In this document: positions 7,959 through 16,121 of the stretch, piece after piece | Position numbering within the stretch: position 1 is the stretch's first letter | Layout: each line of letters opens with the position of its first letter | NCBI RefSeq assembly: GCF_900590885.1 | Contig: NZ_UUON01000050.1 | Location: forward strand, 310,001 to 374,000 | Source: Pseudomonas viridiflava | Lineage (GTDB): Bacteria; Pseudomonadota; Gammaproteobacteria; Pseudomonadales; Pseudomonadaceae | Direction of reading: 5' to 3' | Length of the DNA stretch: 64,000 bases | Program-made: the position numbers and the translations under genes | The notes under the pieces: model-generated | What the model was told of the DNA's origin: nothing | The model's input: only the letters and a program-made list of their open reading frames with translations | Databases searched by the model: none

Positions 7959-10912
7959 ACATCCTGATTCCCGGCTATGACATCGACGGCGAAATCGGCG
8001 AAGGCGCCATGGCCAGCGTGTACCTGGCGACCCAGCGTTCGCTGGAGCGCAAGGTGGCGTTGAAGGTGATGGCGGCAGCGCTGGCGGCCGACCCGAGCTT
8101 CTGCGAGCGCTTCCTGCGCGAGGGCAAGACCCTGGCGCGGCTGTCGCACCCGCACACGGTGACCATCCATGACATCGGCAATGTCGGTGAGCTGTATTAC
8201 ATGGCCATGGAATACCTGCCCAACGGCACGCTCAAGGAGCGTATTGCCGCTGGCCTGACGCCGGAGCAGGGCGTGACGTTGATCCGCCAGATTGCCTCGG
8301 CGCTGGGTTATGCCCATGCCCAGGGGCTGGTGCACCGCGACGTCAAGCCGGCCAACATTCTGTTCCGCGCCGATGGCACGGCGGTGTTGTCGGACTTTGG
8401 TATCGCCAAGTCCCTGGACGACCGCACCCAGTTCACCCAGGCCGGTTTCGCCGTGGGCACGCCGAGCTATATGAGCCCGGAGCAGGCGCGGGGCCAGGAG
8501 ATCGATGGCCGCGCCGACCTCTACGCCTTGGGCGTGGTGCTGTATGAAATCCTCGTCGGCAAGCTGCCGTATAACGGCACCGATGCGCTGTCCACCGCGC
8601 TGGCACACCTGACCGAACCGCTGCCGGAACTGCCGGTGCACCACGGGCGTTACCAGGGCGTGCTGCGCAAGCTGTTGGCCAAGGACCCGGCGGAACGCTT
8701 CCCGGATGCGGCGGCGTTGCTGCTGGCGCTGGATAACTTGCCGAGCGAATCGTCGGAGGCCACGCTGGTGCGGCCGCTGCCGATTCCGATGAGTTTTGAC
8801 CTGGCGGGCATCACGCCGGAATCCATCGAGATTCCGACGGCCAAGCCCGAGCCGGTGCGCCAGCCGGTGGTGCCGCCGACCCAGCACAGCGAGCAACGGC
8901 GTGGGCCGGTGCTGGCGTTGGCGGCGGTGGCCGTGGCTGTTGCGTTGGCCATTGGCGGCGCGAGCTATTGGTGGTTGAGCGGCAGCGATGAGCCGGCCAA
9001 GCCGCCTGCTGCTGCAGTGCCCAAGGTCACGCCTGCGGCGCCGGTTGCCGAAGTGGATGGCGGCCAGCGCCCGCTATTGATGGCCGGCAAGAAAACCCTG
9101 TTCCAGCGTGTGCTGAGCAAGCCGGGCGCCAAGCTGTCCCATGATGCCGGTGGTGCATCCAGCGAAGGGCTGCCGGCGTTTTCGGTGCTCTACGTGTACC
9201 AGCGCAAGGACGTCGACGGCCAGCCGTGGGTGCGCGTCGGCGCCGCCACCGATGGGCGCAGCGACGGTTGGTTGCCGGCCTCTCAGGTCAGCGACTGGAA
9301 GCAGAGCCTGGTGCTCAAGTTCACCGAGCGCTCGGGCCGGGCGCCGGTGATGTTCCTGCGCCAGCCTGGCGAGGTGGAAAAGCTGCTGGCTGACCCCGCC
9401 GCCGCCAAAGGCGTGTTGGCCAAGGCGCAGCAAAACCGCGAAGACAACGGCCAGGTCCTGGCCCTGGAACCGACGGCCAGCGCGGTGCCGCAGAACCAGT
9501 TCTACCTGTTGCCGATTTTCGACTCCAAAGAGAGCTTCGACGAAAACGGCCAGCCGGTGCAGTTGCTCAATGTGGCCTCCATCGACCCCGGCAGCGCCGC
9601 CGCCAAGCCGGCTGCTCGCGCGGTTGCGGCCAACGCCGACGCCTTCCGTACTGCCGTGGTCATGGTGGTGGACACCACCGTGTCGATGCAGCCGTATATC
9701 GACCAGATCCGCGATGTGGTGCACGAGCTGCAAACCCGCATTGCCGAGCGCGGCGAGTTGGACAGTGTCAGCTTCGGCATGGTCGGGTTTCGCAGCAGCA
9801 TCAAGAAAACCCCGGGCCTGGAATACACCGCCAAAACCCTGATCACCCTCGACCAGGGCCGCGACCCGCAGCGCTTCCTCGACATGGCGCGGCAGGTCAA
9901 GGCCTCGACCGTGTCCAGCCATTCGTTCAACGAAGATGCGTTTGCCGGCGTGATGCAGGCCGTGGACGGCATGGACTGGTCCGGTTATGGCGGGCGCATC
10001 ATCCTGCTGGTCACCGATGCTGGCGCGCTGCGCAAGAACGACCCGTTTGCCGCCACCCAGATGAACGAAGCCGAAGTACGCCAGGCCGCGCTGGGCAAGC
10101 AGATCAAGATCTACGCCCTGCACCTGCGCACCGACGCAGGCAAAAAGACCCACGCCGGTGCCGAAAGCCAATACCGCATCCTTACCGCCGACGCCAACCC
10201 GCAGATCGGCGACCTGTACACGCCGGTGCCCGGTGGTGACGTGCGCAAGCTCGGTGAGCGGGTGGATGAGATCGGCAGCGTGTTCGCCAACCTCGTCCAT
10301 CAGGTGCGCAGCAACACGCCGCAGCCTGTGCCGTTGCTGAGCAGTGCGCCGAGCCTGGCGGACAAGTCCGCGGCAGTCGGCTATGCGATGCACATGGACT
10401 TCCTCGGCCGCAAAACCGCGAGCCAGGCGCCGCAACTGGTCAGCGCCTGGACCGCCGACCGCGACCTCACCAACCCGGCGCTGCCGGCGTTCCAGGTGTG
10501 CGTGATGCTGACCAAGCTGCAGCTCAACGACCTGCAACAGTCGCTGAAACTGATCGTCGATGCGGCGCGCAAAACCCAGAGTTCGCCCAAGGATTTCTTC
10601 CAGGAAATCGCCAGCGCCTCGGCCTACATGAGCCGCGACCCGCAAGCCCTGCGCAAGGGCGGCAACCTGGCCGACGGCGGTCTGCTCGGTGAATACCTGG
10701 AAGGCCTGCCGTACCGCAGCAAGTCGCTGAACATGACCCAGGACCTGTGGCTGTCGTTGAGCGTGGCCGAGCAGGAAGACTTTATCGACGAGCTGGACTC
10801 GAAAATCCGCCTGTATGAAACCTTCCACAATGACCTGGCCAACTGGGTCCGTTTCGGCGATGCCGAGCCGGGCGACGCGTTGTACCGCGTGCCGTTGTCG
10901 ACGCTGCCGTGA
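7955..10912 (+). CDS. ppkA: T6SS transmembrane Ser/Thr kinase PpkA
   Basis: PpkA is the inner-membrane kinase that turns on H1-type T6SS assembly by threonine phosphorylation. Residues 1-265 form the kinase domain: glycine loop GEGAMASVYLA, catalytic loop HRDVKPANILF, DFGIAKS, and a GTPSYMSPEQ activation segment. A membrane helix lies near residues 318-340. The periplasmic part has an SH3-like segment (about 370-450, with DGWLPASQV) and a von Willebrand A domain (about 565-780) starting VVMVVDTTVSMQ, where the MIDAS-like motif is DTTVS. The 985-residue length and domain order match the family. The TagR protein downstream is the known periplasmic activator. Confidence 0.95.
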   Translation: MNILIPGYDIDGEIGEGAMASVYLATQRSLERKVALKVMAAALAADPSFCERFLREGKTLARLSHPHTVTIHDIGNVGELYYMAMEYLPNGTLKERIAAGLTPEQGVTLIRQIASALGYAHAQGLVHRDVKPANILFRADGTAVLSDFGIAKSLDDRTQFTQAGFAVGTPSYMSPEQARGQEIDGRADLYALGVVLYEILVGKLPYNGTDALSTALAHLTEPLPELPVHHGRYQGVLRKLLAKDPAERFPDAAALLLALDNLPSESSEATLVRPLPIPMSFDLAGITPESIEIPTAKPEPVRQPVVPPTQHSEQRRGPVLALAAVAVAVALAIGGASYWWLSGSDEPAKPPAAAVPKVTPAAPVAEVDGGQRPLLMAGKKTLFQRVLSKPGAKLSHDAGGASSEGLPAFSVLYVYQRKDVDGQPWVRVGAATDGRSDGWLPASQVSDWKQSLVLKFTERSGRAPVMFLRQPGEVEKLLADPAAAKGVLAKAQQNREDNGQVLALEPTASAVPQNQFYLLPIFDSKESFDENGQPVQLLNVASIDPGSAAAKPAARAVAANADAFRTAVVMVVDTTVSMQPYIDQIRDVVHELQTRIAERGELDSVSFGMVGFRSSIKKTPGLEYTAKTLITLDQGRDPQRFLDMARQVKASTVSSHSFNEDAFAGVMQAVDGMDWSGYGGRIILLVTDAGALRKNDPFAATQMNEAEVRQAALGKQIKIYALHLRTDAGKKTHAGAESQYRILTADANPQIGDLYTPVPGGDVRKLGERVDEIGSVFANLVHQVRSNTPQPVPLLSSAPSLADKSAAVGYAMHMDFLGRKTASQAPQLVSAWTADRDLTNPALPAFQVCVMLTKLQLNDLQQSLKLIVDAARKTQSSPKDFFQEIASASAYMSRDPQALRKGGNLADGGLLGEYLEGLPYRSKSLNMTQDLWLSLSVAEQEDFIDELDSKIRLYETFHNDLANWVRFGDAEPGDALYRVPLSTLP

Positions 10913-11616
10913 TGCTGAACCTGAGCGCGGTGCACAAGAGCCGGGGCCTCGGTAGCCAGCGCTATAGCCTGGTGATTCCGGCCTTGCAGCTGCGCGCGGG
11001 TGAGCACGTGGCGATTGTCGGGCCGAGCGGCTGCGGCAAAAGCACCTTGCTCGATCTGCTCGCGCTGGTATTGGCGCCGGATCAGATCGGCCGGTTTGAA
11101 TTTCATCAGCAGGACATCGGCGCCTTGTGGCGTGCCGACCAGCAAACCAGCCTGGCCGCGTTGCGCAGCCAGCACCTGGGCTACGTACTGCAAACCGGCG
11201 GGCTGTTAGGGTTTCTCGATGTGCGCAGCAACATCGCGCTGTCGCGCCAACTGCTGGGCCTAAAGGATGACGGCAGTGTGGCGCGCCTGGCCGAGCAGCT
11301 GGAAATCAGCGACCAGTTGGCGAAGAAGCCGGCGGCCTTGTCAGTCGGCCAACGCCAGCGCGTAAGTTGCGCCCGCGCCCTGGCCCATGCGCCGCAACTG
11401 GTGCTGGCGGATGAGCCGACCGCCTCCCTCGACCCATTGAACGCCGAGCGCGTGATGCACGCCTTGCTGGCCCAGGCCCGCGAGCACCGCGCCGCCTGCG
11501 TGATCGCCACCCATGACGAGCCTTTGGCGCGCGCCAGTGGCTTGCAGGTGCGGCGCATCAGTTGCCGGCGCGACGCTGACGGCGGCGTCACTGCCACCCT
11601 CGGGGAGGCGTGCTGA
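10912..11616 (+). CDS. tagT: T6SS regulatory ABC transporter ATPase TagT
   Basis: TagT is the ATPase of the TagST inner-membrane complex, a LolCDE/MacB-like transporter that acts upstream of PpkA in the threonine-phosphorylation pathway. The 234 residues carry Walker A (GPSGCGKST, about residue 39), signature LSVGQRQRVSCARALA, Walker B LVLADEPTASLD and the H-loop histidine in ATHDEP. The ATG at 10912 uses the last base of the ppkA stop (TGATG); a GTG three bases earlier is also possible. The same overlap links it to tagS. Confidence 0.9.
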   Translation: MLNLSAVHKSRGLGSQRYSLVIPALQLRAGEHVAIVGPSGCGKSTLLDLLALVLAPDQIGRFEFHQQDIGALWRADQQTSLAALRSQHLGYVLQTGGLLGFLDVRSNIALSRQLLGLKDDGSVARLAEQLEISDQLAKKPAALSVGQRQRVSCARALAHAPQLVLADEPTASLDPLNAERVMHALLAQAREHRAACVIATHDEPLARASGLQVRRISCRRDADGGVTATLGEAC

Positions 11617-12797
11617 TGCGCCTCCCTCTGATCGCCTCCCTGGCCTGGCAGGACTACCGCAACGACGCCTGGCTGTCGGCCTGTTCGGTGCTGGCGCTGG
11701 TGGCGGTGATCGCGCCGCTGCTGGTGTTATTTGGCCTGAAATTTGGACTGGTTAGCAGTTTGACCGAACGTTTGCAGACCGACCCCGCCACCCGTGAAAT
11801 TATTCCGCTGGGCGGTGGTCGATTCAGCAGCGCAGTGATCGAGCAGCTCGGCCAGCGCTCCGATGTGGCGTTTGCCATCCCGCGTACGCGGCAGATTGCG
11901 GCGACGGCGCAGGTGGGCGCACTGGTGTTGGAAATGCTGCCAACGGCGCCTGGCGATCCGTTGCTGGGCAATCTGCCGGTGCCCAAGGGCCTCGACCAGA
12001 TCGTGTTGAGCCACACCGCCGCCGAGAAGCTCGCGGCGCGGCCGGGTGACCTGTTGGAAACCCGTTTTGCCCGTCAGGTCGCGGGGCGCGTGGAGGAGCA
12101 GCGCACACGGGTACAGGTGTTGGCGGTATTGCCACTGGAAGCTTTCGCCCGCGACGGTTTGTTTGCTGATTTGGGCTTGCTGGAAGCGGCGGAAGATTAC
12201 CGCGATGGCCGTGCGGTGCCTGCGTTGGGTTGGGAGGGTGAGACGGGCGTGAGCGAGCAGCGCGTGTATCCGGCGTTCCGCTTGTACGCACGCAGCCTTG
12301 GCGATGTGGAGCCGCTGCGGGTGTATTTCGCCGCGCAGAACCTTTTGGTGTCGACCCAGGCGAACACCATCGCCCAGGTGCAGTCGTTGAGTCGCAACCT
12401 GTCGATTGTGTTCTGGATCATCGCCGGGTTGGCCTTGGCCGGAGCGTTTGCGGCGATCTTCGCCGGGGCCCTGGCCGCTGTGGCGCGCAAGCGTCGGGAA
12501 TTGTCGGTGTTACGTCTGTTGGGTTTTTCCACCGGCGCGCTGTTGTTGTTTGTGGTGATGCAGGCGCTGTACAGCGCAGGGTTTGCCGCCGTGCTCAGTG
12601 CCGGGCTGTATGGCCTGGCCGAGGCGGGTTTGAATCATTTATTTGCGCAGGTGCCGGGCGAATACGCCAGCCATCTGCTGGCGCGTCATTACGCCCTGGC
12701 CCTGGTTGCAGTCCTCGGCGTGAGCGCCGTGGCGGCGGCCTGTGGTGGTTGGCGAGTGGCGCGTATCCAGGCTTCTGAAGGAATCAGAGATGTATAA
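11616..12797 (+). CDS. tagS: T6SS regulatory ABC transporter permease TagS
   Basis: TagS is the permease partner of TagT. The 393-residue protein has the FtsX/MacB layout: one N-terminal membrane helix (about residues 22-45), a large periplasmic domain, then three C-terminal helices (near 265-290, 305-335 and 350-375). The start was chosen as the ATG that reuses the last base of the tagT stop; a GTG six bases upstream lies in the same frame. The end overlaps tagR by eight bases. In P. aeruginosa, TagS and TagT are needed for kinase activation in response to attack by neighbouring cells. Confidence 0.9.
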   Translation: MRLPLIASLAWQDYRNDAWLSACSVLALVAVIAPLLVLFGLKFGLVSSLTERLQTDPATREIIPLGGGRFSSAVIEQLGQRSDVAFAIPRTRQIAATAQVGALVLEMLPTAPGDPLLGNLPVPKGLDQIVLSHTAAEKLAARPGDLLETRFARQVAGRVEEQRTRVQVLAVLPLEAFARDGLFADLGLLEAAEDYRDGRAVPALGWEGETGVSEQRVYPAFRLYARSLGDVEPLRVYFAAQNLLVSTQANTIAQVQSLSRNLSIVFWIIAGLALAGAFAAIFAGALAAVARKRRELSVLRLLGFSTGALLLFVVMQALYSAGFAAVLSAGLYGLAEAGLNHLFAQVPGEYASHLLARHYALALVAVLGVSAVAAACGGWRVARIQASEGIRDV

Positions 12798-14499
12798 GTT
12801 ACTGGGCGCCGCCGTGGCGCTGAGCCTGGCCTCGCTGGCCTGGGCCGATGAAGCGAGCGATAAGCTCGACAACCCCAAACCGTTGACCGGCGACGTCAGC
12901 CTGCCGCTGCCGTGCGAAGGCAACATGGTGTTTCGCTACGCCTACGTGCTGGCCCAGGGCACCCTGGACGACCGCGAGATCAGCCTCGGCTACCCCTTTG
13001 CCGAAGGCGAGGCGGGCTACCAGCAGTCGTTTATTTCCGGCTACCGCCGCGACTTCATCAACGGCCAGTTCACCCTCAAGGACTTGCCCAAGGAGTGGAA
13101 TAAAGTCATCGCGCCCTTGATGCCGAAGACCGACGCCAAGACCCCGCTCAAGCCCATGCTGTACTTCATCGGCAAGTACGAAGTGACCGCGCGTCAGTAC
13201 GCCCAGGTGATGTCCCAGGCCCAAGCCCTGGCCAACGGCGAACCGGCCCCGGCCTGCGAGGCGCCGTCCGGCATGGCCGGGCGTTTGCCCAAGGTGAAAC
13301 TGTCGCGCTTTGAAGCCGAGCGTTTCTCGGCGGTGTACAGCGCCTGGCTGATGAAATACCACCGCGACCTGCTGCCGGTGAGCGGGCGCGGTTCCTCGGC
13401 GGACGACGGCGGCCTCGGTTTTGTGCGCCTGCCCACCGAAGTGGAATGGGAATTCGCCGCGCGCGGCGGCCATGCCGTCAGCCGTCAGGACCTCGAAGGG
13501 CGGCTGTTCCCGCGCCGCGTCGAAGGCAGCGACAGCGACGGCCCGCTCGGCGATTACGCGGTGTTCAACCAAGTGGCCGGCGGCACTGGCCAGGCCGCGC
13601 GCTTGATGCCCATCGGTACCAAATTGCCCAACCCCATCGGCCTGTTCGACGTGATCGGCAACGCCGCGGAAATGGTCCAGGAATCCTTCCAACTGGTGCA
13701 CGCCGGGCGCCGCCAGGGCACCTACGGCGGCTTTGTGGTCAAGGGCGGCAATTACCTGGAAGGCGAGGGCACGCTGTTTACCGGCATGCGCCGTGAGTAC
13801 CCGCTGTTTGCTGCCGACGGCACCGAGCAAAGCAACGAGACCACCGGGTTCCGCGTGGCGATTGGCGCGCTGTCGGCGCCGCGCTCGCGTTACAAGGAGC
13901 TGTTCGCGCAGTGGCAGAAAGAAGGCCGCCTGGCGGCGCTGACCGACGCCATCGACGACGCCCAGGACCCGACCAAACGCCTGGACAGCATCATCGCTGC
14001 CAGCGCCGACCCCAAGCTGCAAGCCGAGCTGGGGCTGGTCAATGAAGAGCTCAAGCGCAACGTCTCGCTGATCGCCCAGCAACGCGAAGAAGCGGCGGGC
14101 AACCTGATTCAGTCGGCCGCGTTGGTGGCCGAAACCATCGCCAACTACAACATCCGCCTGGCCAACCTGCAGAAGAGTCGCCAGCAGTCCCTGGACAACA
14201 AGGACGCGGCCAGCGCGCAGCTGTTCGACATGGCCATCGCCAATGGCCGCAGCGCCCTCGACGGCGCGGTGGCGATCTACATCGACAACCTGGCCACCGG
14301 CACGCGTTACACCGATGCGGTGATCCAGGCGCAGTTTCAACGGATCAAGGAAGAGTTGGATCGCAAACCGGTGCTCGGCAAGAGCCTGGTGACGCGCGCA
14401 ACACTGTTCGTCCGCCATGTCGGCAACTACCGCAAACAACAGCGGGCCGACCCGGCGACGATCTTGAAGGAATTGCTCGCAGCGAGCGGTCAGCGATGA
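12790..14499 (+). CDS. tagR: T6SS periplasmic kinase activator TagR
   Basis: TagR is the periplasmic, outer-membrane-associated activator of PpkA. The chosen ATG gives 569 residues with a clean signal peptide ending AWA before DEAS; an in-frame upstream start lies inside tagS and would hide the signal. Residues about 100-370 resemble the formylglycine-generating-enzyme/sulfatase-modifying fold, with LPTEVEWEFAARGG, GLFDVIGNAAEMVQE and ETTGFRVAIGA. The last 150 residues are charged and probably helical or coiled coil. The gene lies between tagS and tagQ as in the H1 cluster. Confidence 0.92.
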   Translation: MYKLLGAAVALSLASLAWADEASDKLDNPKPLTGDVSLPLPCEGNMVFRYAYVLAQGTLDDREISLGYPFAEGEAGYQQSFISGYRRDFINGQFTLKDLPKEWNKVIAPLMPKTDAKTPLKPMLYFIGKYEVTARQYAQVMSQAQALANGEPAPACEAPSGMAGRLPKVKLSRFEAERFSAVYSAWLMKYHRDLLPVSGRGSSADDGGLGFVRLPTEVEWEFAARGGHAVSRQDLEGRLFPRRVEGSDSDGPLGDYAVFNQVAGGTGQAARLMPIGTKLPNPIGLFDVIGNAAEMVQESFQLVHAGRRQGTYGGFVVKGGNYLEGEGTLFTGMRREYPLFAADGTEQSNETTGFRVAIGALSAPRSRYKELFAQWQKEGRLAALTDAIDDAQDPTKRLDSIIAASADPKLQAELGLVNEELKRNVSLIAQQREEAAGNLIQSAALVAETIANYNIRLANLQKSRQQSLDNKDAASAQLFDMAIANGRSALDGAVAIYIDNLATGTRYTDAVIQAQFQRIKEELDRKPVLGKSLVTRATLFVRHVGNYRKQQRADPATILKELLAASGQR

Positions 14500-14583
14500 T
14501 CGCTGGCTGTATGGCGAGCTTGGAAGGGACTCAGGCGGCGGTGGGCCGTGCTGGGCAAGTCAAACTTAAACGAGAACACACCT

Positions 14584-15507
14584 ATGCTTTTTTCCCGTAA
14601 GGCGGTTTCCAAGCGTCATCTGTTGCTGATTGCCGCCGGCTTCAGCACGGTGCTGACCGGTTGCGCCACTTCGCCGTCTTCCAAGGTCGCGTCCAGCACC
14701 AAGGTCGAGTACTACCCCAACTGCTACGAGCCGGTGCAGCACCTGCGTGCCACCGATTCGGACATGACCAAGTCGGTCGTGACTGGCGCGGCCATCGGCG
14801 CTGCCGGCGGTGCACTGCTGGGCGCGCTGACCGGCGACTCCGAAAAGCGCGGCCGTAACGCTGCCATTGGTGCTGCAGGCGGCGCCCTGGCCGGCGGCGC
14901 GGCGGGTTACTACACCGAGCGTCAGAAGCAGATCAGCGATGACAACCAGCGCATTGCGTCCTACTCCACCGACTTCAACAAAAGCGCCTCGGACATCGAC
15001 CGCAGCACCGCTTACGCCAAGGCGTCGCAGCAGTGCTACCAGAGCGCGTTCACCAAGCTGGTGAATGACCGCAAGGCCAAGACCGTCAACGACACCGAAG
15101 GCCGCAAGCGCCTGGCGGAAATCGTTTCGGGCCTCAAGGAGTCCAATGACCTGATCGTCGCGGTCAACGGCAAAGCCAGCGAAGACCTGAACAACTACAC
15201 CCAGGCCTACGAAAAAGACCTGCAGCAAGTCGGCGTACAGCGTACCGACGTGGTCACCGTGGCCCAGGCCGACACCACGCCGGTCGTGGCTCCGGCCAAG
15301 GGCAAGAAAGCCGTGAAACCGGCGAAGAAGCCCGTGTTGCCAACCGTGCCGAAAGAAGCGGTGACCACCGAGAAGAGCATCCAGACCGTGCAGGCCAAGC
15401 AAGCTGAAAGCAAGCAGGTGGCCAGCGCCGGTAAAGCGCAGATCGAAGGCACCTGCCGCGATCCGAACCTCGCCGACTGGGCACCGGTACCTTGCCCTAA
15501 CGTTTAA
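14584..15507 (+). CDS. tagQ: T6SS outer-membrane lipoprotein TagQ
   Basis: TagQ is the outer-membrane lipoprotein that holds TagR at the membrane in the threonine-phosphorylation pathway. The chosen ATG yields 307 residues with a lipoprotein signal ending in the lipobox LTGC (cysteine near residue 24). Residues about 72-113 form a glycine-zipper region with repeated GAAGGAL motifs. The C-terminal third is rich in Lys, Ala and Thr. It is the last T6SS gene, 84 bp after tagR, and is followed by a strong terminator. The position matches tagQ in P. aeruginosa; sequence alone would only say glycine-zipper lipoprotein. Confidence 0.82.
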   Translation: MLFSRKAVSKRHLLLIAAGFSTVLTGCATSPSSKVASSTKVEYYPNCYEPVQHLRATDSDMTKSVVTGAAIGAAGGALLGALTGDSEKRGRNAAIGAAGGALAGGAAGYYTERQKQISDDNQRIASYSTDFNKSASDIDRSTAYAKASQQCYQSAFTKLVNDRKAKTVNDTEGRKRLAEIVSGLKESNDLIVAVNGKASEDLNNYTQAYEKDLQQVGVQRTDVVTVAQADTTPVVAPAKGKKAVKPAKKPVLPTVPKEAVTTEKSIQTVQAKQAESKQVASAGKAQIEGTCRDPNLADWAPVPCPNV

Positions 15508-15530
15508 GTAACATGCTGCTATAAGCGTCA

Positions 15531-15579
15531 AACGCCAGTCGATCTTCCGCTAATGCGCAAGATCGGTGGCGTTCTTTTT
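15531..15579 (+). terminator. Intrinsic terminator of the T6SS operon
   Basis: Two arms, AACGCCA..CGATCTT and AAGATCG..TGGCGTT, form a stem of about 14 pairs with one small internal loop, followed by CTTTTT. It lies 24 bp after tagQ and is the only clear terminator after the run of overlapping T6SS genes. Confidence 0.85.
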
Positions 15580-15631
15580 GCAAATCGTTAAACTGCTGCG
15601 GCCACTCAATAATTACACCGAGGCCGTGTGC

Positions 15632-16006
15632 ATGAAATTTCGTCTTCTGTTGTGGGTGCTGGGCCTGATGATGGGCAAAGCCAGCCGCACCAATCCTGCC
15701 TTCCAGCAACAGTTGGGTGACAAAGACCTGGCGTTCCAGTTGCAGACCCTCGACGGCAAGGTTGCCCGTCACTTCATCGTCAAAGACCAGCGCATCACCA
15801 GCCGTTCGGGTGTACACCCGACGCCGGCGTTTGCCATCGCGTTCCAGGATGCCGCCTACGGCTTCGCCACGATGCAGGCGAAGAACAAGCAACTGGCGTT
15901 CATGACGGGGATTCAGGACAAGTCGATCCAGATCAAGGGCAACCCGGCGCTGGTGATCTGGTTCCAGGGGTTGACCAAGTATTTGAAGCCGAAGAAAAAG
16001 AAGTAG
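15632..16006 (+). CDS. Small SCP2-like hypothetical protein
   Basis: This 124-residue protein has a short hydrophobic N-terminus (FRLLLWVLGLMMG) and a compact domain with the pattern of SCP2 sterol-carrier-like proteins (FQLQTLDGKVARHFIVKD, then PAFAIAFQDAAYG and IQIKGNPALVIWF). It ends in a lysine-rich tail. Its substrate is unknown. The ATG at 15632 is preferred over an upstream in-frame start because it avoids the T6SS terminator. It stands alone between that terminator and a REP pair, and looks like the first core gene after the T6SS cluster. Confidence 0.75.
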   Translation: MKFRLLLWVLGLMMGKASRTNPAFQQQLGDKDLAFQLQTLDGKVARHFIVKDQRITSRSGVHPTPAFAIAFQDAAYGFATMQAKNKQLAFMTGIQDKSIQIKGNPALVIWFQGLTKYLKPKKKK

Positions 16007-16020
16007 ACCGAGTTGGATTC

Positions 16021-16099
16021 ATCGGGGGCAAGCCCCTCCCACAGGGGGATGCATTCCAAATGTGGGAGGGGCGGTGCGACGATTCGACTTGCCCCCGAT
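16021..16099. repeat. Inverted pair of REP sequences
   Basis: Two inverted REP units occur here. The outer arms read ATCGGGGGCAAG and CTTGCCCCCGAT, and the inner arms CCCCTCCCACA and TGTGGGAGGGG. The layout is that of a REPIN in fluorescent pseudomonads. It sits between convergent genes and may also act as a transcription stop. Confidence 0.85.
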
Positions 16100-16121
16100 A
16101 GCTATCTGACAGGCGCCAGAT

